DNA of 64,000 bases from Planctomycetales bacterium (GTDB lineage Bacteria; Planctomycetota; Planctomycetia; Pirellulales; Pirellulaceae): contig JAGQOY010000010.1 in assembly GCA_020427005.1 (NCBI GenBank), forward strand, positions 1-64,000, given 5' to 3'. Made by a program: the position numbers and the translations under genes. Below, in pieces: positions 46,473-55,241 of this stretch (position 1 is its first letter; every line of letters begins with the position of its first letter). The notes below the pieces were generated by a model that was given only the letters and a program-made list of their open reading frames with translations, made no database searches and was not told the DNA's origin.

Positions 46473-46855
46473 CTAAGACATTAATAGTTCAATAAGATTG
46501 TGCTGTCGAACAAAATGGACACGTCGAGACTCTGATTCATCAATTGTTCGGGAAATCCTGGCTTTCCCGCGTTGATCCAATTCATAAAGACTCTCACCGC
46601 GCTCAAGTATTTTCCTTAAAGGGGGCGGAAGGCAGAGTTGCCCTGGCTTTCCATTTCAATTGGATGGTCCGAATGCCACTTGATGAATCTATCTTCCATC
46701 CCATGTCTACCGCTCTCTTTCCACTCCATGATCCCAATACTAATTTCAGTGGTGTTATGCGCAAGTGGTACGTTGAATTCTTGCAGATACCAATAGTAGT
46801 CAAACACCCCCTGTGGAACCGACGTACAATCGGGGAACCCTCGCAGTCCTTTCAC
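46473..46855 (-). pseudogene. Small orphan gene apparently split by a one-base frameshift
   Basis: From GTG at 46855 a frame reads MKGLRGFPDCTSVPQGVFDY and on to ESQGNSAFRPL, ending at TAA (46616). Immediately after, one base out of register, a second charged frame reads RKILERGESLYELDQRGKAR and ends NLIELLMS at TAG (46473). Adding one C to the C5 run (G5 on the plus strand, 46621-46625) joins them into a protein of about 127 residues. The 5' end is uncertain. No family is recognised. Either real decay or a sequence error. Confidence 0.35.
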
Positions 46856-46880
46856 TACTCCGAAAGAGACTTTGCTTCCA

Positions 46881-47437
46881 AGACCTTGTTTTCATTGCAG
46901 TCTAGACAATGAATCATTGGATCTACTTCAGAGAAGTACGACGCGTAAAAGTCCACTGGGTCCAATGAGAGACGTTATCCATCGCGGAACCTACAACTAG
47001 CTTTTTCCCCGTTTACAAATAGCCTTCAACCCCTGAATTGAGCCGTAGCCTCAGGACCATGGTCATTTGCTGGTTGCCATCAAGACAAAGAATGGAATTG
47101 TCATGAAGTACCCGCCTCGCCAATATGCTGAAAAGCTGTCCGAGGTACAACCGATAGGAGTCCATCCTAAAGACGCTTCGAAATCATCAAACACTGACTT
47201 TTCGATTCCACGAAATGGAAAGCAGTAAGCATATTGTTTTACGAGGGATAATGGACTGTCAACTTAACTCATGTGCCGAAATCGCTCCGCTTCTGGTGTA
47301 ACCTATATTATGAGAGCTTGATTCTAGGGAATCTTCTAGAAAACTCCCGATTCCCTTAACATCCGTGGTAGTTTAATCTCAGAACTCCTGGCAATCGAAT
47401 GCCGCATTCTCGAAAAAAAGTTATCTATTAGGCCCGC
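46881..47437. other. Intergenic gap with one doubtful small ORF
   Basis: 557 bp. A frame from ATG 47103 to 47228 on the plus strand encodes 41 residues (MKYPPRQYAEKLSEVQPIGV at its start), with codon use like a gene but no ribosome site and no family. Nothing else was seen. Confidence 0.3.
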
Positions 47438-47529
47438 ATGACTACAGCAGAACGTTTCAAGTCCCCACTCCCACGCCAACAAAGGAACCAGGACGAAGAG
47501 TTCGCTGGTGGCTGATTATTAAGGTTTTT

Positions 47530-48846
47530 GTGGTAGTTTTCTTGCTAATGGCGGTTGGACGCTTCGTTTTTCGAATTGGTTATACACTCAGGGAGAACCA
47601 GGGAAGGCAGGCAATGTTCGAGAAGCTTCAAGAGCTTCAGGCTCAGGGCATTGCCATTGACAGTAGCATGGTTTCCCAACAGTACGTGGAGCGTACATCT
47701 GATGGAAATATCGATGGATGGAGCGAACTCTTGGCTAGTATAGAAGCCTCCGAGTTTCTAGACAGCACGAAAGGCATACCACGATTTGATCCTACGATAG
47801 AAATTGACGAGTCTGGTGACACGTTTGACACATCGGAAAACTGGCTTTTCGCCGAAGCAACCACGCGATTGACGACAGAGTTCCATCATCTCGTTGAGCT
47901 GTCACGGCACCTTGCTGGTGATACCAACCCGACATACTTTCCGATTTTGTTTCAAGCGAATGAAACTCTGCTTCCAGAGGTGCAGAGCACTCGAACGATC
48001 GCAAGGCTATTACAGGCGGATTGCCAGCTGGCAATGTATGAGAAGGATGCGGAGCGAGCTGCAGATGATATTGTGGCCATGTTTGAGCTTTCGAAGCATG
48101 TTGATGCAGTGCCGTTTGTTGTTTCGCGCCTAGTTGGAATAGCCATGCGGCGGATGTCACTTGAAGCACTTCAACATGCCATCGAGATCGATAGCCTGAG
48201 AGATGAACAGTTGCTGAATATTGATCAGGCGATTGCAAGTCACTGTGATATTGGCGATCGATGGCGGCGGATGATTCTCGATGAAATGTCCGTTCACTTA
48301 CCCATTTTCGTCACACCACATTTATATATGGACACGGACATGACCATGCCTCCACGCGGTCATGATGCACTGTATTTCATTGATGTCATGCTATCTGTCG
48401 CAGAAATACGCACCAGCGATTGGGTACGGTTCTACGACACAATTACGGCTCTGGAATCCAAGTTCGAACAAGAAATGGATTCGACTCTTGGCATGGTAGA
48501 TCACATTCTTGCGGGCCTCCTCATGCCTTCATTCAGCGCAGTCGCCGTTGCAATAGTCAATGACGTCCAGCTACATCGGCAAGCACGCATGGCGATTGCG
48601 GTACGCATCTATCAACACCAGCGCGGTGAATTCCCAGATAGTCTCAATAGTCTTCCGGAATCAACAAGAACGCTTGTGCCATTTGGGGATAAGCCATTCG
48701 GTTACAGCATAGAGAACTCCAGAGCAACTATATGGGGATTTCAGCTTTCTCGCGAAGTTAGACGAACGCCAACAAGTCCACCTGGAATTGACATGACGAA
48801 ACCCGAGTCACTTGGCAATGGCAAAGTGGTTTGGGAAATGAAGTAA
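47530..48846 (+). CDS. Single-pass membrane protein of unknown function, probably N-terminally truncated by a frameshift
   Basis: 438 residues from GTG 47530. The N-terminus is a membrane segment (VVFLLMAVGRFVF) and the remainder is helical and soluble, with a C-terminal RIYQHQRGEFPDSL / VPFGDKPFGYSI region of a kind seen in planctomycete hypotheticals. GTG lies inside the hydrophobic segment, which is unlikely. Upstream in the same frame come KEPGRRVRWWLIIKVFV, and in another frame ATG 47438 opens MTTAERFKSP. One extra C in the C4 run at 47463-47466 would join them to about 469 residues with a proper positively charged membrane anchor. Function unknown. Confidence 0.6.
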   Translation: MVVFLLMAVGRFVFRIGYTLRENQGRQAMFEKLQELQAQGIAIDSSMVSQQYVERTSDGNIDGWSELLASIEASEFLDSTKGIPRFDPTIEIDESGDTFDTSENWLFAEATTRLTTEFHHLVELSRHLAGDTNPTYFPILFQANETLLPEVQSTRTIARLLQADCQLAMYEKDAERAADDIVAMFELSKHVDAVPFVVSRLVGIAMRRMSLEALQHAIEIDSLRDEQLLNIDQAIASHCDIGDRWRRMILDEMSVHLPIFVTPHLYMDTDMTMPPRGHDALYFIDVMLSVAEIRTSDWVRFYDTITALESKFEQEMDSTLGMVDHILAGLLMPSFSAVAVAIVNDVQLHRQARMAIAVRIYQHQRGEFPDSLNSLPESTRTLVPFGDKPFGYSIENSRATIWGFQLSREVRRTPTSPPGIDMTKPESLGNGKVVWEMK

Positions 48847-49187
48847 AGCAAGTGATACTTTCGTTGAAAGGGGGCGCTCATCAATTGTTGACTGGATTTC
48901 AGTAGGATTGGCTGCCAGTCTGTTAGCAAAAGATAGGCTAGAGGCACTGGAAGCCAAGCGGCACTTTAGTAGTTTTTGCTTTGACTAGAGTCGATCGCTC
49001 AACTCTCGGCAGCGTCATAGGGAAAGTATCGGACACGGAGCGTCCGTCAACAAAAAAACGAAATTTCGATGCCAGTTTTTCCGAGCATTCGATGTCTCGA
49101 CCGACGACGGATTGGAGCGCTTGGGGAGCATTGAACCTTATCCCTCTAGCCGGATGTTCAATATCTGCGCATGACTGTCTCAGATCA
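48847..49187. other. Convergent intergenic region, nothing recognised
   Basis: 341 bp between convergent genes. No clear terminator hairpin with a T-run was found; a plus-strand frame from 48981 has no coding character. Confidence 0.4.
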
Positions 49188-51365
49188 CTATGGACTGGCA
49201 GGCGAGACCAAAATGCGTTGATCGCGATCTAGGATTTCGATTCCTTGGCCACTTGGCTGCTGCAGATCAGTTCCGCAATGCTCGCAGACCAGGAAATCGA
49301 CGCGACAAGGCGTCTGGCATCTGTGACAAGGCTCACGATAAACTAGAGGATAGATCGCGATGATCGCAAGGGGGCTGGCCATTCCTAGCAACGGCACTGA
49401 CAGCGTCCATAACCACATCTGGTTTCTCGATAGTCCGCGCAGCTGCGCCGCGCGACGGATTAGCCACCAGGCCAGTAAGGTGACCGCGATAAATATTGCC
49501 ACCGCAACGGTCGTTCCCATTGGACGCTCAGCCACATCATTTAGCAAATCAAGGGCATTGGGCTGATTCGTTAGATACATCCACGCTGAAACCGCCACGA
49601 TCATCACAAATATGGCGCCTGGTATTGAACCGACAGTCACGCTCGTCAAACTGAGTTTGTCTTGAACCTTGAGAGGGTTCGAATTTGGATCGACCGTGAA
49701 TGCGAAGCTAGTGTGGGTCCCGTCCGAATTTAAACGATAGACGACAGGCTCATGCCAGCGGGGACCGGTTATCGCGACTAGCAGATTTTGCGGCATCCAA
49801 CCGATTGAAAAACTCTTTTCGTTTTGTAATTCGTTGGGAATGTCAAATTTGCGAACGAGTTCAAGATCAAGTCTGAGATTCATCGATCGCGAACGATCGA
49901 TAGCAGTACCGGGCACTTGCGGAATGTACCAGTTCTCGCTTCCCGATTCGTCTACCAGCCGATATTCCTGCAACTGGTTTCCCGATCGTAGAACAACGCG
50001 GGGAGGCTGATTCTTGTTCGTGGCAATTAGACCGGCAGCATCGATTTTCATATCGAGGACGCGTCGCAGAGCGATGGGGTTGTTATCGACGAACCAAATA
50101 CCTTCCAAATCCATAAGGGGATGAGGGTAACCTGCAATCGCAAGTCTGGAAAAGTGTTCCCAACCCGTCAGTGGATTGCCTTTGAATGGCTCACCTGACA
50201 ACTCTCCGGCCGGGTGAATGCCATCTGCGGAAATGACATTGACCCATCGAATTTGGGGATATTGTTCGTAGCCGAGCAGGTATCCCCGCGTATCATAGGA
50301 CAATCTCCACGGCATACCGATCGCGCCCACGGGTGGCATAAAGAATCCATCGCCGGTATAAGTGGGCCTAAGTGGTGCTACACTACCGAAGTCGGTAAAC
50401 TCTCGACCTTTGGCATCACTCGCCATCGCATCAACGACAGCTGAGTCACTTACGATTTGGCCACCGATTACGTCGACCGAATAGTTACCGAGCCTTGCCT
50501 CGTATTGTTGCAATTGCGACACTAACCAGATTTCTTCGGAATTCGGCTCGACCACCAACTTCATCCACGGAGCGGGAACGAAAATTTGGGATTGCGAAAC
50601 CAGGTCGGCAATCAAGACGGAAAAGGCGACAGCTGTGAAGTAACAAATGGAGGCCCCAAACACCATGTAGGCCGGCAAAAGCCAACGCCCTCGCAATCGC
50701 GTATTCACTGTCGAGGCGGGCGGATCAGTTGCCAGTTCCCGCCAGCCTTGTCGAGCAACCAGTATCGTCCAGCCCAGCGCCGGTAGTGCGAACAAAAAGC
50801 ACCAGCCGGCCCCAGGCAAGCCGCCCTGATACAGCCAAGCGTAGAACGGAACCAACATTGCGGCAGCAGGTACTAGCGGAAACACTCGAGTTCCCCACCA
50901 AGATGCGTTTCGGGCGAGCATCAACATGGCTGCCGGATGCATCGCAAATGCAACAAGCGAGAATACTAATCCTGGCACGACTTGCGCTGGGCGCATAGGG
51001 AATTGCCACATGCCTTGAAAGCCGATACAACACGCCAGTCCCAACACTGGAATGACAATCGACACTATGTAAATGACAAACCCTGCTCCAAGTTTGGCCC
51101 CATACAGATCACTTGCTGTCACGCCACGGTGACTCAGGTACGCGCTCGCCGCAGGTTGTAGATCTCGATATGCCTGTACGATACCAAGCGCGAAGGCCAG
51201 CAGGGGAGTTACAATCGCCAAGTGCGTGACGAGTCCCGTGGCCATTAATGGACCGCTGCCATTGCGATTCGACCACACAGACAAGCAAATCACCGTAATC
51301 ACCAGCAAACCCAATGGAAGCCAGCGAAGATTTTCGCGAAGTTCCTTCCAAACCAGCGGTTTCAT
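49188..51365 (-). CDS. ABC transporter permease with large extracytoplasmic domain and C-terminal zinc ribbon
   Basis: 725 residues. Begins MKPLVWKELRENLRWLPLG, typical of ABC-2-type permeases, with about six membrane helices in the first 270 residues. A large soluble part (about 290-560) follows, then three more helices. The C-terminus has CHRCQTPC and VCEHCGTDL, a four-Cys zinc ribbon. The start overlaps the ATPase stop by 4 bp (ATGA), so it is co-translated with it. Substrate unknown. The GntR-ATPase-permease layout resembles YtrA-type operons linked to cell-envelope stress and membrane-active compounds in Firmicutes. Confidence 0.75.
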   Translation of the reverse strand: MKPLVWKELRENLRWLPLGLLVITVICLSVWSNRNGSGPLMATGLVTHLAIVTPLLAFALGIVQAYRDLQPAASAYLSHRGVTASDLYGAKLGAGFVIYIVSIVIPVLGLACCIGFQGMWQFPMRPAQVVPGLVFSLVAFAMHPAAMLMLARNASWWGTRVFPLVPAAAMLVPFYAWLYQGGLPGAGWCFLFALPALGWTILVARQGWRELATDPPASTVNTRLRGRWLLPAYMVFGASICYFTAVAFSVLIADLVSQSQIFVPAPWMKLVVEPNSEEIWLVSQLQQYEARLGNYSVDVIGGQIVSDSAVVDAMASDAKGREFTDFGSVAPLRPTYTGDGFFMPPVGAIGMPWRLSYDTRGYLLGYEQYPQIRWVNVISADGIHPAGELSGEPFKGNPLTGWEHFSRLAIAGYPHPLMDLEGIWFVDNNPIALRRVLDMKIDAAGLIATNKNQPPRVVLRSGNQLQEYRLVDESGSENWYIPQVPGTAIDRSRSMNLRLDLELVRKFDIPNELQNEKSFSIGWMPQNLLVAITGPRWHEPVVYRLNSDGTHTSFAFTVDPNSNPLKVQDKLSLTSVTVGSIPGAIFVMIVAVSAWMYLTNQPNALDLLNDVAERPMGTTVAVAIFIAVTLLAWWLIRRAAQLRGLSRNQMWLWTLSVPLLGMASPLAIIAIYPLVYREPCHRCQTPCRVDFLVCEHCGTDLQQPSGQGIEILDRDQRILVSPASP

Positions 51366-52297
51366 GATTCTGTTCCCGTGTAAAACGAATGGCCGACACG
51401 TGATCGAGAAAGGTAGGCGAGTACCGCTTCTTCGAAGTTCACATCAGCAGGCTCTAGCCTTTCGGCAAGCGTTTCCAGTGTATCCATAGCCTCAGTGCTT
51501 GGATCGGCAATGGTGATGTGCCAGCGGTTGCCAAGACTGCGACAATGAACCAAACCGGGAATGCTGTGCTGTGACAGTGGATTCTGCTCGCAGTGGACAA
51601 TCCAGGCTCCGACCCGCTGCAGAAAGTCATCTAAGGTGCTGTCCACCAGCATTCTTCCGTCGACCATCAATGCCACTCGATCAGCGACCCGCTCCACATC
51701 ATCGAGCAGATGGCTGCTCAGTAAGACGGTGCAATTGCCGGATTCACTGAACTCGACGATTGTTTCATTCAGCGCACGGCGGCTGACCGGATCGAGTCCT
51801 AGCGCGGGGTCATCGAGAATCAACAGTTCGGGCTCTGTCGCTAGCGTTGAGGCCAACGATACGCCGGCCCGCTGGCCGCGGCTAAGCCACGAAACTTTCG
51901 CTTCAGTATCGATGCCAAAGCGCCGCACGGCCTGGTCGAACAAGTTGCCGTCCCACGATGCGTGCGTCTGACGGCCAAACCGTTCACAATCCCGCACTCT
52001 CATCCAAGGATATAAGAAGTGACCTTCGGTCGTATGTCCAATGCGGCAACGTGTCTCGGGAGTCAGATGGCGGCTGTCGATGCCCAGAACCTCAGACTCA
52101 CCGCGAGTCGGATCGAGAAACCCTAGTAGCATCCGAATGGTCGTTGTTTTGCCTGCACCATTGAGCCCTAAGAGACCTACGACGCTGCCGCGTCTTACAG
52201 AAAAGTCCAGATCACGCACGACCGCTCGGTGACCGAAGTAGCGAGTCAATCGCTTGGTGCGAATCACAAGAGTATCTGTCACGTGTTCAACCCTCAC
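51362..52297 (-). CDS. ABC transporter ATP-binding protein
   Basis: 311 residues. Walker A GLNGAGKTTTI, signature LSRGQRAGVSLA (a variant of LSGGQ), Walker B ELLILDDPALGLDP, and the H-loop region LLSSHLLDDVERV. It is of the drug/CcmA-like class. The Walker B has Asp-Asp where most have Asp-Glu, so the catalytic glutamate is replaced by aspartate. GTG start overlaps the regulator's TGA (GTGA). Partner of the downstream permease. Confidence 0.9.
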   Translation of the reverse strand: MRVEHVTDTLVIRTKRLTRYFGHRAVVRDLDFSVRRGSVVGLLGLNGAGKTTTIRMLLGFLDPTRGESEVLGIDSRHLTPETRCRIGHTTEGHFLYPWMRVRDCERFGRQTHASWDGNLFDQAVRRFGIDTEAKVSWLSRGQRAGVSLASTLATEPELLILDDPALGLDPVSRRALNETIVEFSESGNCTVLLSSHLLDDVERVADRVALMVDGRMLVDSTLDDFLQRVGAWIVHCEQNPLSQHSIPGLVHCRSLGNRWHITIADPSTEAMDTLETLAERLEPADVNFEEAVLAYLSRSRVGHSFYTGTES

Positions 52298-52671
52298 TTC
52301 AATTCCTCCAGTTTGGCCTGCATCCGTGCAAGAATCTCATCGCTGGTGAAATCCAGCACTAAGCCAGCGCTAACTGCTGCGTCAAGCGCTTCATCGAGTC
52401 GCCGCGTCCGTTCGGCTCTGGTAAACACATTTCGTCGCTTGGCAACGAATGCACCACGCCCGGGCTGGGATTCAAGTACGCCATCCCGAATGAGTTCAGC
52501 GTACGCTTTGGCAACCGTATTTGGATTTACGACCAGTTCCTTGGCCAAAACTCGTACGCTTGGCATTGCGTCGCCGATGGACAGTTCGCCAGAAACCACA
52601 GCCCGCCGTACCTGGTCAGCGATCTGACGATAGATCGCGGCACTGCTGCCGGGAATCACTCGTATCTGCAT
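52294..52671 (-). CDS. GntR-family regulator, YtrA subfamily
   Basis: 125 residues from ATG 52671, which follows GTGAGGT at proper spacing; the frame extends to 52731 but through the operator. Winged helix-turn-helix: AIYRQIADQVRRAVVSGEL, MPSVRVLAKELVVNPNTVAK and GRGAFVAKR. The short C-terminal helical part (about 45 residues) is typical of YtrA. First gene of a three-gene coupled operon with ABC genes, so it most likely represses this operon and itself by binding the palindrome at 52701-52723. Confidence 0.9.
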   Translation of the reverse strand: MQIRVIPGSSAAIYRQIADQVRRAVVSGELSIGDAMPSVRVLAKELVVNPNTVAKAYAELIRDGVLESQPGRGAFVAKRRNVFTRAERTRRLDEALDAAVSAGLVLDFTSDEILARMQAKLEELK

Positions 52672-52700
52672 CACTACCTCACAACAAACTTGACGAACTA

Positions 52701-52723
52701 CTGTACTAGCACTCATAGTACAG
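52701..52723. promoter_or_regulatory. Operator-like palindrome upstream of the GntR-ABC operon
   Basis: Perfect 8-bp arms CTGTACTA and TAGTACAG separated by 7 bases, 29 bases upstream of the regulator start. The position and form fit a GntR dimer site and autoregulation. Binding is inferred. Confidence 0.65.
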
Positions 52724-53361
52724 GTGGACAACCAGGAAAGTCAACAGTAATGACAAGAGAATTTAAAATTTGCTGTCGCCGCGAAATTGCAGCAGGTTGG
52801 CTTTTGTATTGTCTGCGCTGTCTCAGCAAGAGCTGCGGCTAGTTGTGAAAGACTGACAACCGCCAAACTGAGGGACTTAGTTAGCAGTGCTAATGGATGC
52901 GAAAACAATGGTGCCGCTGGTTTTGTTATTGCGATCCAGTCATGAGGATGTGTTTGCCATGGATCCTATCTATGGCAAATAGATAGATGGTTTTAAGAAG
53001 ATTTTTTCAAACCTCGGTGAAAGGATAGTTTGGATGCGCCTGTATTCAACGAAAGGTGTCTAAATCCTCCTTAACTTCGTCCGAGACACCGGCTCGAATT
53101 TGAGAGATAATAAGACACTTCTCGCTGATCGAGGTTTTTCCCTCACCGTCGCTGGAGCTCCGATCCTTCCTTCCGAAAGTCACGTCGAATTCCAACGTAA
53201 CTTTCGACGGGAGGGTGAGTTGCGTTTGATAATTCCGGTGTTCATCGAGAACGGTCGATAGTAGTCATGTGGGTTACGAACAGCTCGATTTTTCAAGCGT
53301 ATGATTAAGCGAGCTTGGCGGTCAATTTTATTGGTTGTGCATAAAGCGAAACAACAGAAGT
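52724..53361. other. Divergent intergenic region with a possible repeat
   Basis: About 640 bp. The right half has a hairpin segment (53166-53223) that resembles the dispersed repeats. The left part is AT-rich with no gene seen. Confidence 0.45.
53166..53223 (+). repeat. Possible divergent member of the double-hairpin repeat family
   Basis: CCTTCCTTCCGAAAGT pairs with ACTTTCGACGGGAGGG, followed by TGAGTTG. The GGGAGGGT-AGTTG end matches copies A-C; the loop sequence differs. Confidence 0.4.
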
Positions 53362-54630
53362 ATGTGGGACTTAATTATTTTAGGAGGTGGTGCAGCAGGG
53401 CTGTGGGCGGCAGGAACGGCAGCCTCGCTTGGCGTGCGGACCCTAGTTTTAGAGAAAAACAAAAAGCCAGGTGTAAAGATACTCATGTCTGGAGGTACAC
53501 GTTGTAATCTAACGCACAACTGTGGCATCGATGGCATTTTGTCGGCATTTGGAAATCAAGGACGCTTCCTCAAACCGGCGCTACACGTTCTTTCTCCTCA
53601 ACAGATAATATCCAGCTTCAATCAGCTGGGCGTAGCCACGAAGATCGAGGATAGTGGCAAGGTATTCCCAGTGAGCGATCGCGCAATCGACGTGCGCGAC
53701 GCGTTAGTCCATCGGTTACTTTCCCATGGTGCGACGTTGGCATGTGGAGAAGCAGTGAATCAAGTCAGGCCAGCAGGTAACCAAGAGAACACTTGGGAGA
53801 TAACAACGATAAAGGCAAATTATCAGTCACGATTTGTACTGGTGTGCTGCGGAGGACTTAGCTTTCCGGGATGTGGCACAACGGGTGACGGCTATGCTTG
53901 GGCATCTGCAATGGGGCATACCGTGGTACCTACCTGCCCTGCACTGACGCCACTTTTGAGCTCTGCCGAGTGGGTACATTCGCTGACTGGTATTACACAA
54001 AATGACGTGTTAGTACGAGTTCAAATTGACGGTAGTAAGGAGAAAGATCCACGGATGTCGTCGCGGGGTGGTTTCCTGTGGACTCACTTCGGCTGTTCTG
54101 GCCCAGCACCGATGAACGTTTCTCGTTTCGTTTCCCAGTTGTCCCCCGGACAGCAAGCCAGCTTGGTAGTAGATTTGGTCCCCAACCTTTCCGAAGTGGA
54201 ATTGCAAAACCTCTTTTCCCCAGATAGGCAAGCTCGTCGACAAATACAGAGCCAACTTCAGAGTTTCGTCCCCAGAAAACTTGCTGAGCGACTAATGTTT
54301 CGCGCTCACATCGCGGAGGGAGTCACATTGGCAGAACTGCCACGCAAAGGTCGGCAATCACTGCTAGAGGATCTCAAGCGACTGCCGATTCCCATATGTG
54401 GAACACGCGGCTATGCCAAAGCCGAAGTTACGCGAGGGGGCGTAAAAACGCAGGAAGTCAATCCGCAAACGATGGAAAGCCGATGTGTTTCAGGTTTGTA
54501 TTTGGCTGGTGAGATTCTAGATATTGATGGACCAATCGGTGGATTCAACTTTCAGGCAGCATTTAGTACTGGGCACTTGGCCGCCCATAATATCGCGAAG
54601 GCTTTGAAAGCAAGTTCCATTACCGATTGA
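53362..54630 (+). CDS. HI0933/YhiN-family NAD(P)/FAD-dependent oxidoreductase
   Basis: About 422 residues from ATG 53362 (MWDLIILGGGAAGLWAA); the frame opens at 53335. The Rossmann FAD-binding motif GGGAAGLWAAGTAA is at the N-terminus. KKPGVKILMSGGTRCNLTH is the family's second signature, VLVCCGGLSFPGCGTTGDGY the third, and the C-terminus has LYLAGEILDIDGPIGGFNFQ. Cytoplasmic flavoprotein; members include BaiN, and most have no proven substrate. Length is normal. Its stop lies one base from the repaired end of the convergent small membrane gene. Confidence 0.9.
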   Translation: MWDLIILGGGAAGLWAAGTAASLGVRTLVLEKNKKPGVKILMSGGTRCNLTHNCGIDGILSAFGNQGRFLKPALHVLSPQQIISSFNQLGVATKIEDSGKVFPVSDRAIDVRDALVHRLLSHGATLACGEAVNQVRPAGNQENTWEITTIKANYQSRFVLVCCGGLSFPGCGTTGDGYAWASAMGHTVVPTCPALTPLLSSAEWVHSLTGITQNDVLVRVQIDGSKEKDPRMSSRGGFLWTHFGCSGPAPMNVSRFVSQLSPGQQASLVVDLVPNLSEVELQNLFSPDRQARRQIQSQLQSFVPRKLAERLMFRAHIAEGVTLAELPRKGRQSLLEDLKRLPIPICGTRGYAKAEVTRGGVKTQEVNPQTMESRCVSGLYLAGEILDIDGPIGGFNFQAAFSTGHLAAHNIAKALKASSITD

Positions 54631-54903
54631 ATCAAATCTGCTCGCCGTGAACTGTAGGGATCCATAGGACTTGCCTTCGCGTATTCGAACCGCGACCATC
54701 AAGCTGAAAACCAAAAGGCTTACCAAGGCAACGCCATTAAGGACCGTGATGAAATCGAAGAGCCTTTTCCCAATTAGGCAATTCACTAACGCCTCAACCG
54801 AGCCTAGCACTCCAGCTGCAAATGTAATTAAGGCTACTATCATCCGAATCGAGCATTGATTCCTACGGACTAAATTCTTGCGATCTTGAATTGTAAGCAT
54901 CAT
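54517..54903 (-). CDS. Small two-helix membrane protein of unknown function, 3' end probably frameshifted
   Basis: 128 residues as read. Two membrane helices (about 21-43 and 53-72) follow a basic N-terminus, MMLTIQDRKNLVRRNQ. After VRIREGKSYGS the frame runs 114 bp antisense into the flavoprotein gene, which is unusual. One extra C in the CCC run (GGG on the plus strand, 54657-54659) would give a tail PTVHGEQI and a stop at 54632, one base past the convergent stop. No family is recognised. Confidence 0.5.
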   Translation of the reverse strand: MMLTIQDRKNLVRRNQCSIRMIVALITFAAGVLGSVEALVNCLIGKRLFDFITVLNGVALVSLLVFSLMVAVRIREGKSYGSLQFTASRFDSIGNGTCFQSLRDIMGGQVPSTKCCLKVESTDWSINI

Positions 54904-55241
54904 TAGTTGTACCCATCCCTGTGTGTCGGATGATTACGAAACTAGGCAAAAACAAAAAGACAGCCGCATGCACTTGGGGCACGACTTGGCGATTTTCGGT
55001 TGTCGGTTGTTTTGTTCAACCCAAAACTTACTTGCTCCCAATTCCGACCCGGAATCTGTGTGCTAGATTTTGGTTGGAATTACGTTGCTACTGAATGGGT
55101 AGAGCGGCAAAGCCCGATGGTCTGTGTCGGATGTATCGAATATACCGAAACAGTCCATGCAAATCATTGAGTCTTTGTTCATTCTTTCCCGAAACCAAAA
55201 TCAACACCGTTTGGGACTACAGCTAGGAGTCAACGCGAAAC
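54904..55241. other. Divergent intergenic region, nothing recognised
   Basis: 338 bp. It includes a short palindrome ATTCCG/CGGAAT near 55040 and otherwise no motif. Promoters for both neighbours are expected. Confidence 0.4.

Noticed and set aside
47103..47228. 41-codon plus-strand ORF beginning MKYPPRQYAEKLSE
   Set aside because: No Shine-Dalgarno and no recognised relatives; kept only as a note in the gap entry.
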